A stretch of DNA of 64,000 nucleotides from Microbacterium lushaniae (lineage in GTDB: Bacteria > Actinomycetota > Actinomycetes > Actinomycetales > Microbacteriaceae), in contig NZ_CP044232.1 in assembly GCF_008727775.1 (NCBI RefSeq), positions 3,472,001-3,536,000 on the forward strand, read 5' to 3'. The notes beneath the pieces were generated by a model. That model had not been told where the DNA came from, ran no database searches, and saw only the letters and a program-made list of their open reading frames with translations. Position 1 is the stretch's first letter, and the number at the start of each line of letters is the position of its first letter. The translations under genes and the position numbers were made by a program. Shown here piece after piece: positions 43,506 to 51,121 of this stretch.

Positions 43506-45104
43506 ATGTCGTTCACGAAGCGCAGACTGGCCGCCGTGATCGCGGCGGCGGCGATGGTGGGTGCGGGCGGGATCGCCACTCCGGCGTTCGCGGCCCGCGA
43601 CGCCGACACCGTCGAAACCCTGACCAAAGCCGTCAAGGTCAACAACGTCCTCAGGCACCTGAAGCATTTCCAGCGGATCGCCGACTCCTATGGCGACCGG
43701 GCCGCCGGGCGCCCCGGCTACGAGGCATCCGTCGACTATGTCGTGAAGCAGCTCGAGCGGGCCGGCTACGCCCCCGAGGTGCAGGAGTTCCCCTTCACCT
43801 ATACGGAGGAGAACAGCGCCCTCAGCCGCCAGGATCCGGCGACGACGTGGGCGGAGGGCACCGACTTCCTGCGCAACTCGTTCGACACCGGCAGCCCGGA
43901 GGGGTCGGCCACCGGCGCCCTCGTCCCCGTCGACCTCGTGACCCCCTTCCCGGCCGACGGCTCGAGCACGAGCGGTTGCGAACCGGAGGACTTCACCGGC
44001 TTCCCCGTCGGGGGCATCGCCCTCGTGCAGCGCGGAACGTGCGATTTCTCGCTCAAGGCGCTCAACGCCCAGAACGCCGGCGCGGCGGGCGTCATCGTCG
44101 CCAACGACGGCCGGCCGGGCTTGGTCGGCATGATCGGCGACGCGACCGGTCTCACCATCCCCGCGGTGTTCGCGTCCTCTCCCGTGGGCGAGGATCTCGC
44201 GTCCACGCCCGGCGCGATCGTGACGGTCACGGTGGACTACTTCGCCGAGGAGCGCACGACGTACAACGTGCTCGCCGAGACGGGCACCGGCGATGACTCG
44301 AACGTCGTGATGGCCGGCGCGCACCTGGACAGCGTGCAGGACGGCGCGGGCATCAACGACAACGGCACCGGCAGCGCGGGCCTGCTGGAGACGGCGATCC
44401 AGATGAAGCGGGTCAAGCCGACCAACACCGTGCGGTTCGCGTGGTGGGGCGCCGAGGAGGAGGGCCTGCTCGGTTCGGAGTATTACGTCGCGAATCTCGC
44501 CGAGGAGCAGCTCGGTCAGATCGCGCTGTACCTGAACTTCGACATGATCGGCTCGCCGAACTATTTCACCGGCGTGTACGACGGCGACAACTCCGGCGGC
44601 ACCGCCGAACCGGGCTTCATCCCGCCCGGGTCCGCCGAGATCGAGGACGTCTTCGAGCAGTTCTACACCTCGAAGGACCTCCCCTATCAGGACACCGATT
44701 TCTCCGGTCGCTCCGACTACGGCCCGTTCATCGCGGTCGGCATCCCCGCGGGCGGGCTGTTCACCGGCGCCGAGGAGATCAAGACCGAGGAGGAGGCGGC
44801 GCGCTACGGCGGCCTCGCCGGCGTCGCGTACGATCCGTGCTACCACCAGCCGTGCGACAACCTCACCGGACAGGGCGCTGATCGCACTCTCTACAAGCAG
44901 CTCGAAAGGGCCTACCGGCATCAGTTGAAGGGCAACGTCAACCGCATCGCGCTCGACGTCAACTCCGACGCGCTGGCCGCCGCCGTCATCACGTTCGCGT
45001 TCGACACGTCGACGGTGGAGGGCGCCGATGCCGACGCGCTGCGCCAGAAGGCGGCTGGCGCGCCCGTCGACCTCGACGCGCTGCGCGACCGCGCGACGCA
45101 GTAG
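43506..45104 (+). CDS. Secreted M28 aminopeptidase with PA domain
   Basis: 532 residues. Sec signal peptide (KRRLAAVIAAAAMVGAGG, cleavage near TPAFA-A). A PA domain is inserted (GIALVQRGTCDFSLKALNAQ). Zinc ligands of family M28: GAHLDSVQDGAGINDNGTG, catalytic Glu pair WWGAEEEGLLGS, Asp in NFDMIGSPN and His in CYHQPCDN. Resembles Streptomyces griseus aminopeptidase with a longer C-terminus. ATG at 43506 follows GAAGGAA; an ATG at 43502 is out of frame. TAGCGT (43452-43457) may be its -10. Confidence 0.94.
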   Translation: MSFTKRRLAAVIAAAAMVGAGGIATPAFAARDADTVETLTKAVKVNNVLRHLKHFQRIADSYGDRAAGRPGYEASVDYVVKQLERAGYAPEVQEFPFTYTEENSALSRQDPATTWAEGTDFLRNSFDTGSPEGSATGALVPVDLVTPFPADGSSTSGCEPEDFTGFPVGGIALVQRGTCDFSLKALNAQNAGAAGVIVANDGRPGLVGMIGDATGLTIPAVFASSPVGEDLASTPGAIVTVTVDYFAEERTTYNVLAETGTGDDSNVVMAGAHLDSVQDGAGINDNGTGSAGLLETAIQMKRVKPTNTVRFAWWGAEEEGLLGSEYYVANLAEEQLGQIALYLNFDMIGSPNYFTGVYDGDNSGGTAEPGFIPPGSAEIEDVFEQFYTSKDLPYQDTDFSGRSDYGPFIAVGIPAGGLFTGAEEIKTEEEAARYGGLAGVAYDPCYHQPCDNLTGQGADRTLYKQLERAYRHQLKGNVNRIALDVNSDALAAAVITFAFDTSTVEGADADALRQKAAGAPVDLDALRDRATQ

Positions 45105-45245
45105 CCGCCCTGGCCCCGGCACCGCTCGCGCTGCCGGGGCCAGCAGCACTCACGCGACGGACATCAGCACGGGCGCGACCGACGCCGGCAGCGGCGCGAC
45201 CGACACCGGCAGCCGACGGCTCCCGCCCTCGATGCGCCACCGATA

Positions 45246-45326
45246 CCGAACTCCTCAAATCCGCGCCCGGATCTGGCGCGAACCCGCCCCGCCGGACCCC
45301 CAGGCGCCGCTCTCGAGGAGTTCGGG
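45246..45326. repeat. Palindromic repeat unit, copy 1
   Basis: Left arm CCGAACTCCTCAAATCCGCGC (shared over 21 bases with copies 2 and 3), right arm GAGGAGTTCGGG. The stem is 11 bp because AA/TT is lost on the right side. The loop differs from copies 2 and 3. Confidence 0.75.
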
Positions 45327-45483
45327 CGCGGGGCTGGACAGACACGCGGCGGGTGCGAGGGGATGCGTGCGACCCCGCGTGCCGGCGCAGGGACGCGCCA
45401 GTCCGAAGCCGGCACGGGGGATCCGTGCCTCTCGACCGCCGCCGCCACGACCTCGGCCCCTCCGCTCGCGCATCGCCGCCGGA

Positions 45484-45564
45484 CCGAACTCCTCAAATCC
45501 GCGCGTGGATGCGGCGAAAGCCACCCCCCACGACGCCGAGGGCACCGGTCTTGAGGAGTTCGGG
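45484..45564. repeat. Palindromic repeat unit, copy 2
   Basis: 13-bp perfect stem CCGAACTCCTCAA / TTGAGGAGTTCGG around a loop of about 54 bases nearly identical to copy 3. Confidence 0.8.
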
Positions 45565-45581
45565 CTTGCGCGGGACTGGCA

Positions 45582-45617
45582 CGAGGGAGCGCGGGGAACG
45601 ACCGCGCACCATCCCGC
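45582..45617 (+). repeat. 36-base direct repeat, copy 1
   Basis: Begins CGAGGGAGCGCGGGGAAC and is identical to 45763-45798. Follows palindrome copy 2 just as its partner follows copy 3, so the repeated unit spans hairpin plus tail. Confidence 0.8.
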
Positions 45618-45635
45618 TCGCGCGTCGCCGCAGGA

Positions 45636-45716
45636 CCGAACTCCTCAAATCCGCGCGCGGATGCGGCGAAAACCACCCCCCACGACCCCGAGGGCACCGA
45701 TCTTGAGGAGTTCGGG
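45636..45716. repeat. Palindromic repeat unit, copy 3
   Basis: Same 13-bp stem and near-identical loop as copy 2, offset by 152 bases. Followed by a short partial copy of the right arm (GAAGAGTTCGGGCTTG, 45721-45736). Confidence 0.8.
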
Positions 45717-45762
45717 CTTGGAAGAGTTCGGGCTTGCGCGGGAGTGACTCGCAGGACTGACT

Positions 45763-45798
45763 CGAGGGAGCGCGGGGAACGACCGCGCACCATCCCGC
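45763..45798 (+). repeat. 36-base direct repeat, copy 2
   Basis: Identical to 45582-45617 and placed after palindrome copy 3. Confidence 0.8.
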
Positions 45799-45816
45799 CG
45801 CCGGCAGGGCGGACAC

Positions 45817-45864
45817 GGCCGCGCCCCGCGCACGGCCGCGCGCCCCGCGCAGAAGGGCGCGGCC
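45817..45864 (-). terminator. GC-rich hairpin after the GlxA-like gene
   Basis: 10-bp stem GGCCGCGCCC (45817-45826) with GGGCGCGGCC (45855-45864), 4 bases beyond the stop at 45868. Probable terminator. Confidence 0.55.
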
Positions 45865-45867
45865 CGG

Positions 45868-46836
45868 TCAGGCGGCCTGTTCCGCAGCCACGTGCCGGAA
45901 GCGGGACCGGTATGCCGTGGGGGTGACACCGAGGGTGCGGGCGAAGTTCTGCCGCAGTACCGCCGCCGAACCGAAGCCGCTCTCGTACGCGATCCGGTCC
46001 AGGCCCAGGTCGGTCTTCTCCAGCAGCCGCTGCGCGTGCAGGATGCGCTGCCGCGAAAGCCACGCCGCGGGCGTCGCGCCGAAGTCGGCCTTGAACCGGC
46101 GTGCGAAGGTGCGAGGCGACATGTGCGCCTTCGCAGCGAGCTGATCGACCGAGAGATCGGCGCGGAGGTTCTGCAGCATCCAGTCACTGACCGGCGCGAG
46201 CGACAGCGAGGCCACCACGGGAAGCGGCTTGTTGATGAACTGGGCCTGGCCGCCGTCGCGCTGCGGCGGGACGACCATCCGCCGGGCGATCGTGTTGGTC
46301 ATCTCCGCACCCAGTTCCTGCCGCAGGAGGTGCAGGCACGCGTCGAGGCCCGCAGCCGTACCGGCGCTGGTGATGATGCGGCCGTCCTGGACGTACAGCA
46401 CATCGGGATCCACGTCGACGCCGGGGTACATCTCGGCCATCATCTGCGCGTACATCCAGTGGGTGGTCGCCCGGCGCCCGTTGAGCACACCCGCGGCGGC
46501 GAGGATGAACGATCCGCTGCACACGCTGAGCACCCATGCCTCGCGCGCGACGGCCTGCCGCACGACGTCGAGCACACGTTCGTCGACGTGCGTCCAGTAC
46601 TCCCGCGGCGTCGGCGACACCACGACGAGATCGGCCTCGTAGGCGAAGGACAGGTCGTTGTCGACATTGATCGAGAAACCGATCTTGGATGCGACGGCAC
46701 CGGGGTCGGGGGTGACGACGCGGAAGTCGAAGTTGGGGATGCCGTCGGCCGTCCGATCCAGTCCGAAGGCCTCGCACGCGACGCCGAATTCGAACGGGGC
46801 GAATCCGTCTTGCACGATCACCGCGACGGTCTTCAT
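45868..46836 (-). CDS. GlxA-like AraC-family regulator with DJ-1/PfpI domain
   Basis: 322 residues. An amidase-like DJ-1/PfpI domain (residues ~1-175: TVAVIVQDGFAPFEFGVACE; nucleophile-elbow SVCSGSFILAAAG; ITSAGTAAGLDACLHLL) precedes two AraC helix-turn-helices (LSVDQLAAKAHMSPRTFARR; LGLDRIAYESGFGSAAVLRQ). ATG at 46836 follows GAGGAG. Such regulators sense small nitrogenous metabolites. Diverges from a small membrane-protein gene across an inverted repeat at 46882-46897. Confidence 0.93.
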   Translation of the reverse strand: MKTVAVIVQDGFAPFEFGVACEAFGLDRTADGIPNFDFRVVTPDPGAVASKIGFSINVDNDLSFAYEADLVVVSPTPREYWTHVDERVLDVVRQAVAREAWVLSVCSGSFILAAAGVLNGRRATTHWMYAQMMAEMYPGVDVDPDVLYVQDGRIITSAGTAAGLDACLHLLRQELGAEMTNTIARRMVVPPQRDGGQAQFINKPLPVVASLSLAPVSDWMLQNLRADLSVDQLAAKAHMSPRTFARRFKADFGATPAAWLSRQRILHAQRLLEKTDLGLDRIAYESGFGSAAVLRQNFARTLGVTPTAYRSRFRHVAAEQAA

Positions 46837-46881
46837 GGGGCTCCTCAGGGGGTGGCAGGAATCGTTCGGGTCGTGGCCACT

Positions 46882-46897
46882 CTGCCACTGTTGGCAG
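46882..46897. promoter_or_regulatory. Inverted repeat upstream of the GlxA-like gene
   Basis: CTGCCA-CTGT-TGGCAG within a larger CTCTGCC...GGCAGAG, in the gap between divergent genes. Possible operator for self-regulation or control of the small membrane gene. Confidence 0.45.
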
Positions 46898-46924
46898 GCA
46901 GAGCGCAAGCGTAGGTTTCCTGCC

Positions 46925-47161
46925 ATGATCCTTCTCCTGATCGCCACCACCGCCCTCGCGGCGGCGGGGATCTTCGCCACCGTCGGCGGCCTGGGCCGCG
47001 ACGGTTACCGGGCCGCCCCCACCGTGCCGTGCCGCGTGCCGGAGCGTTCCGCTCCCGCGCCGGAGCGGCCGGCCTCCCTTCCGGATGCCGCCACGGCCGC
47101 GGCCCGGCCCCCACACGTCTTCGCCGCGCCTCGGCGGATACGCGTCCACGCGCACGTGTGA
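46925..47161 (+). CDS. Small membrane-anchored protein, unknown
   Basis: 78 residues: a single hydrophobic segment at the N-terminus (ILLLIATTALAAAGIFATV), then a Pro/Ala/Arg-rich tail that is probably cytoplasmic. ATG is 7 bases after TAGGTT (46912-46917). No family recognised. Confidence 0.55.
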   Translation: MILLLIATTALAAAGIFATVGGLGRDGYRAAPTVPCRVPERSAPAPERPASLPDAATAAARPPHVFAAPRRIRVHAHV

Positions 47162-47213
47162 GCGGATCGCGGAACGGTCCCCGTAGACTCGGGACCCCGA
47201 GAGACGAGGCACA

Positions 47214-47654
47214 GTGACCACTCCACCGGTTTCACCGCAGTCCCCCGCCGATTCCGCACCTCAGGCCCACCGCGCCCCCGCCGGGTATCCGGCTCCCGCG
47301 GCCTACGCCGCACCGGGCTCCGCCGCACCGGCCTCCGCCGCGCGCGGCAACCCGTACGGGCTGGCCTCGATCGTGGTCGGCGCGGTGCTGCTGCTCTCCC
47401 TGCTCCTGCAGATGATCCTGCAGGCCGCCGCCCTCGGGGGCACAGGTGACGCTCTGAGCATCATCGGCGTCGCGGGCAACCTCGTGCAGGGCATTCTTTC
47501 CATCGTTGCGGTGGCCCTCGGGGTCGTCGGGCTCACCCGGCGCGGTCGGCCTCAGGCCCTGGCCGGGGTAGGCACAGGCATCGGTGTCGCACTCCTGGTC
47601 TCCACGATCGTGTGGGCCCTGCTGTATCCCGCCGCCCTCAGCCTCTTCCTCTGA
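47214..47654 (+). CDS. Small multi-span membrane protein (DUF4190-like)
   Basis: 146 residues. A Pro/Ala-rich, Tyr-containing N-terminus (about 45 residues) precedes three hydrophobic segments (LASIVVGAVLLLSLLLQMIL; ILSIVAVALGVVGLTRRGR; IGVALLVSTIVWALLYPAAL). TAGACT (47184-47189) may be its -10, with GAGG before the GTG. Overlaps the end of the opposing glycosyltransferase gene by 17 bases. Function unknown. Confidence 0.75.
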   Translation: MTTPPVSPQSPADSAPQAHRAPAGYPAPAAYAAPGSAAPASAARGNPYGLASIVVGAVLLLSLLLQMILQAAALGGTGDALSIIGVAGNLVQGILSIVAVALGVVGLTRRGRPQALAGVGTGIGVALLVSTIVWALLYPAALSLFL

Positions 47655-48846
47655 CGCTGCGTCCGGCGATGGCCCGCTGGTAGACCTCCACCATCGCTGC
47701 CGTGCGGGAGGACTGGCGGAACAGCTCCCGGATCCGCGCCTCGGGCGCGGGGGCCGTGCCGGAGGTGATGTCGTCGGCGGCCTGCCGGAGAGTCGCGGCC
47801 AGAGCCGTCGCCGACGCATCCGCGACCGTCCACGCGCCCGAGCCGAGCTCGCCGGCGATGTCGGCGTCGCTCACAACGGCCGGGGTGCCCAGCGACGCCG
47901 CCTCGAACACCGTCATGCCCTGCGTCTCGAATCCGATCGAGGTCTGCACCACCGCATCCGCCGCGGCGATCCGCCGCAGGGTCTCGGGGTAGGGCAGGCG
48001 GCCGGTGAAGACGACGGATGCGGCGGGGCGGCGCCGACGCACGAGCCGGCGCGCCGCCCGCGCCTGACCGCCCCCTCCGATGACCTCGACGTCGGCGGTG
48101 ATGCCGGAGACGGCGACAGCCTCGAGGAAGGGCAGGAGCCTCTTCTCCGCGCTCATCCGGCCCACCCACACCAGCCGCGGGCGGCCAGGAGCGCGCCCGG
48201 CCGGTGGCGTCGCGGCGGCGTCGAGCACGTCGTCGTCGATGCCGTTCCACACGACGTCGACGGTGGGGTAGACCCCGTGCGTCTCGAGCCGACGGGCGAA
48301 GTGCGCAGAAGGGGCCGTCACCGCGTCGACTCCGCCGGCGAGGAGCCGCAGATACGACCAGCCGTCGGAGCCGGAGCCCGGCGCACGGGAGCTGACCCCG
48401 AGCACGCGTCGCGCCCACGCGTTGAGCACGCGCAGGACGACGGCGGGGAAGGGAGCGACGGCGGCGATCCCGACGTCGACCCGGTTGTGCATCGTGTGCA
48501 CGACCGGCAGGCCGTGGCGGCGGGCGAAGCGGTGCCCGATGAGGGCGCCCCAGAAGTCCGCCTGCACGTGCACGACGTCCACCGGCGGGCGGCGTGACAT
48601 CGCCGCATCCACGAATCGGTCGGTGCGGGCACCGGGAAGGCTCATCGAATACTCCCGGTCGAGCGTGACCGGGAGCGAGGGCAGGTCGACGTAGGCCGCG
48701 TCAGGGGTGGCGCGTGCGTGCATCCGCGGGGCGACGATCGTGACGGTGTGTCCGGCGCGCTCGAGGAAACGGCGCTGCAGGCGCATCGACACCTGCGCGC
48801 CACCGGATGACTCGACGTGCTGGTCGCCGAACATCACGACGTGCAC
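47638..48846 (-). CDS. GT4-family glycosyltransferase
   Basis: 402 residues, GT-B fold. N-terminal acceptor domain with VVMFGDQHVESSGGAQVSMR and PPVDVVHVQADFWGALIGH; C-terminal donor domain with RLVWVGRMSAEKRLLPFLEA and the EX7E region ETQGMTVFEAASLGTPAV. GTG at 48846 lies 3 bases after the stop of a second GT4 gene, so the two form an operon. Likely builds a glycolipid or cell-wall glycan; sugar not assignable. Confidence 0.92.
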   Translation of the reverse strand: MHVVMFGDQHVESSGGAQVSMRLQRRFLERAGHTVTIVAPRMHARATPDAAYVDLPSLPVTLDREYSMSLPGARTDRFVDAAMSRRPPVDVVHVQADFWGALIGHRFARRHGLPVVHTMHNRVDVGIAAVAPFPAVVLRVLNAWARRVLGVSSRAPGSGSDGWSYLRLLAGGVDAVTAPSAHFARRLETHGVYPTVDVVWNGIDDDVLDAAATPPAGRAPGRPRLVWVGRMSAEKRLLPFLEAVAVSGITADVEVIGGGGQARAARRLVRRRRPAASVVFTGRLPYPETLRRIAAADAVVQTSIGFETQGMTVFEAASLGTPAVVSDADIAGELGSGAWTVADASATALAATLRQAADDITSGTAPAPEARIRELFRQSSRTAAMVEVYQRAIAGRSVRGRG

Positions 48847-48849
48847 GGG

Positions 48850-50055
48850 CTACTCCGGCAGGGGCGTGCCGCGGTACAGGGCCTCGAACGTGTCGAGCGT
48901 GCGCTCGATGTCGTGCACCATCACGCCGTCCAGCGACGCCTGCTGCATGCGCAGGAACTCCTCCGCATCGGCGGTGAGCACGTCGGTCAGGCGCGCGGAC
49001 ATCTCGGCGGCGTCGCCCGGCTCGAACAGGTACCCGTTCTCGCCGTCGTGCACGAGGTGCGGCAGGGCCACGGCGTCGGCGGCGACCACCGGCAGACCCG
49101 AAGCCATCGCCTCCATCGTCGCGATGGACTGCAGTTCGGCGATCGAGGCGATCGCGAAGACGCTCGCACGCGAATACAGCGAGCGCAGGTCGTCTTCGCT
49201 GGCGTGCCCGTGGAAGGTCACGCGACCGCCGATCCCCAGCTGCTCGGCGAGGTGCTCGAGGTTCTTGCGCTGGTCTCCGCCGCCGACGATGTCGAGGGTG
49301 ACATCCAGCGACGGATCCAGCTGCGCGACGGCGTTCAGGAGCACGTCGATGCCCTTCTCCGACGTCAGGCGCCCGACGAAGAGGATGCGGTTGGACTCGC
49401 GGGGGGCGAGGCGGGGGGTGTAGTTGCGGCGATCGATGCCGCAGCTCACCGGGATCACGCCGTGGATGTCGATCGTCGACTCGAGGAAGTCGGCCGCCTT
49501 GCGCGTGGGGGTCGTCACCGCCCGGGTGAGGGCGAAGGTGCGCTTCGCGTCGGCCCACGCGAGCTTGACGACGACCTGGTTGAGCGCGTCGGGCAGTGTC
49601 GTGAAGTCGAGGATGTTCTCGGCCATCACATGATTGGTGGCGACGATGGGGATGCCCCGCTTGCGCGCCTCGCGGGCCAGTCCCCGGCCGATCACGATGT
49701 GCGACTGGATGTGCACGACGTCGGGCTTGACCGCATCCAGCACCTTGCGTGCGTAGTGCTTGGAGCGCCACGGCCAGACGAACCGCAGCCAGTCGTGCGG
49801 GGGCCAGCGGACCGACGGCAGGCGGTGCAGCGTCATCGGCTGCCCCTCGACGACCTCGGTGCCCGGACGCGAGCGGCGGTACGCGGTGTTGGGCGCCATG
49901 ACGTGCACGTCGTGGCCGCGCTCGACGAGTCCGGCGGAGAGGCGCTCGGCGAAGCGGGCGGCACCGTTGATGTCGGGGGCGAAGGTGTCGCAGCCCACCA
50001 GGACGGTGAGGCGAGGGGCGGCGTCGGGACTGTCAGGCGTCGCAGGGGTGGTCAC
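48850..50055 (-). CDS. GT4-family glycosyltransferase
   Basis: 401 residues, GT-B fold. VLVGCDTFAPDINGAARFAERL and PDVVHIQSHIVIGRGLAREA in the N-domain; RILFVGRLTSEKGIDVLLNA and ELQSIATMEAMASGLPVVAADA (EX7E) in the donor domain. Resembles mannosyl- or glucosyl-transferases of lipid glycans (PimB/MgtA-like). GTG start at 50055. First gene of the pair. Confidence 0.93.
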   Translation of the reverse strand: MTTPATPDSPDAAPRLTVLVGCDTFAPDINGAARFAERLSAGLVERGHDVHVMAPNTAYRRSRPGTEVVEGQPMTLHRLPSVRWPPHDWLRFVWPWRSKHYARKVLDAVKPDVVHIQSHIVIGRGLAREARKRGIPIVATNHVMAENILDFTTLPDALNQVVVKLAWADAKRTFALTRAVTTPTRKAADFLESTIDIHGVIPVSCGIDRRNYTPRLAPRESNRILFVGRLTSEKGIDVLLNAVAQLDPSLDVTLDIVGGGDQRKNLEHLAEQLGIGGRVTFHGHASEDDLRSLYSRASVFAIASIAELQSIATMEAMASGLPVVAADAVALPHLVHDGENGYLFEPGDAAEMSARLTDVLTADAEEFLRMQQASLDGVMVHDIERTLDTFEALYRGTPLPE

Positions 50056-50196
50056 GTCGGGTGGCTGCCTATCTGTGCGGCGGTAGGGGTCGCACGGTGC
50101 GGTGCATGCGCCCTGTCATCGTACCGGAGGCCCCTCCCCTCACCTGGGAAGCGCCACGGCGAGCGCGTGGCGGGAGAATCGACATAGCCTGGGGGC

Positions 50197-50790
50197 ATGC
50201 CGCGACTGCAGGCCGACGCCGACCCCGCCGTGTGGGTGCCCGTGACCGGATCCTTGGGGTTCCGCGGCCGGCGCCACCGCAAGGCGGCCATCCGCATGCT
50301 GCTCGGCCAGGCGAACCGCGCGGTCGGCGCCGTCGAGCGCCCGGGGAGCGGGTTCCTCGCGTGGGCGATGAGCCAGGCGGCTCCCCTCCTCCTCCGTCGC
50401 GCGGACGGCCGCGTGCTGGTGTGGGTGTGGAAGGACGACCCCGAACTGCTCGTCGCGATGGCGCAGCTGCAGGAGGCGACGCCGCAGCTGCGCACGGCGC
50501 GGGCGATGATGCCGATGGAGTACGACGACACGGAGGACTTCCCCAACCCGCACCTGGGGGTCGGGGAGAAGCTCGTGATGGATCTGCCCGCCGACCCGCG
50601 CACGCCGCCGTTCGCCAGCTACACGTGGGACACCGGCTCGGCGTTCGTGACCCTGACGGCGGTGTGCTCGGACCGCGAGCGGGTCGGCACGGTGCTCGGT
50701 GCCGTCGACGCGATCGCGCGCACGCTGCGCGTCGTGGACGATCTCGCCGTCGACGAGTCCGGAACGATCCTGCGCCTGCCCCCCGCCTGA
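50197..50790 (+). CDS. Conserved actinobacterial protein, unknown
   Basis: 197 residues with no membrane segment or signal peptide. Basic N-terminus (FRGRRHRKAAIRMLLGQANR), middle VWVWKDDPELLVAMAQLQEA and an acidic EYDDTEDFPNPH stretch. ATG is 6 bases after TAGCCT (50185-50190). Similar hypotheticals exist in actinobacteria, but no activity is known to me. Confidence 0.7.
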   Translation: MPRLQADADPAVWVPVTGSLGFRGRRHRKAAIRMLLGQANRAVGAVERPGSGFLAWAMSQAAPLLLRRADGRVLVWVWKDDPELLVAMAQLQEATPQLRTARAMMPMEYDDTEDFPNPHLGVGEKLVMDLPADPRTPPFASYTWDTGSAFVTLTAVCSDRERVGTVLGAVDAIARTLRVVDDLAVDESGTILRLPPA

Positions 50791-51121
50791 AGCTCGCGCA
50801 GCGGGCGGATCAGCGCACCACGAGCGCGGTCTGCCAGATCAGCAGGAGCGCCGCCCCGGCGCCGTAGATGAGCAGCGTCGCGCGGAGGGAGCTTCCGCCG
50901 ACCGCGTGAACGAGGTGATGCGCGTGAGGGCGCCGAGCAGCCACGGGGCGGAGGGCCGGGATGACGACCACGGCCAAATCGTCGCGCGCGGTCCGTCTCG
51001 CCGCGGCCGCGCGTGCCCGCGGAGCGCGGTCGCGTGCTTGCGGCGTGGGGTCGCGTGATCGTCACCCTCCGCCATGCCCGCACTCCAGGACGGCGCACCG
51101 CCGCGGGCAGGGCCGACCCGC
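50791..51121. other. 331-bp gap with one possible small gene
   Basis: Between the 50197-50790 gene and the isomerase gene. Apart from the possible minus-strand 53-residue membrane peptide described separately, nothing convincing is seen. The part 50972-51121 shows no promoter or repeat that I recognise. Confidence 0.5.
50810..50971 (-). CDS. Possible 53-residue membrane peptide or gene remnant
   Basis: From a GTG at 50971 the frame gives a His-rich stretch (RPHAHHLVHAVGGSS) and a C-terminal hydrophobic span (LRATLLIYGAGAALLLIWQT) ending LVVR. Third codon positions are almost all G or C, as in real genes here. No clear ribosome site, so it could be the tail of a decayed gene. Confidence 0.35.
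   Translation of the reverse strand: MVVIPALRPVAARRPHAHHLVHAVGGSSLRATLLIYGAGAALLLIWQTALVVR

Larger units (their letters stand above)
45105..45867. repeat. 763-bp non-coding region rich in palindromic repeats
   Basis: Between the M28 gene and the GlxA-like gene. It holds a 21-base tandem duplication (45173-45214), three copies of a CCGAACTCCTCAA hairpin unit (45246-45326, 45484-45564, 45636-45716), two identical 36-base direct repeats (45582-45617, 45763-45798) and a GC hairpin by the GlxA-like stop. Open frames across it repeat the same peptides with the repeats and show no family, so it is taken as non-coding. Confidence 0.75.

Noticed and set aside
45245..45740. Open frames with repeated peptides in the palindrome region
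   Set aside because: The peptide repeats only mirror the DNA repeats; no ribosome site, start or family supports coding.
45246..45798. CRISPR-like array
   Set aside because: Only three units, palindromic with long similar loops and uneven spacing, and no cas genes nearby.
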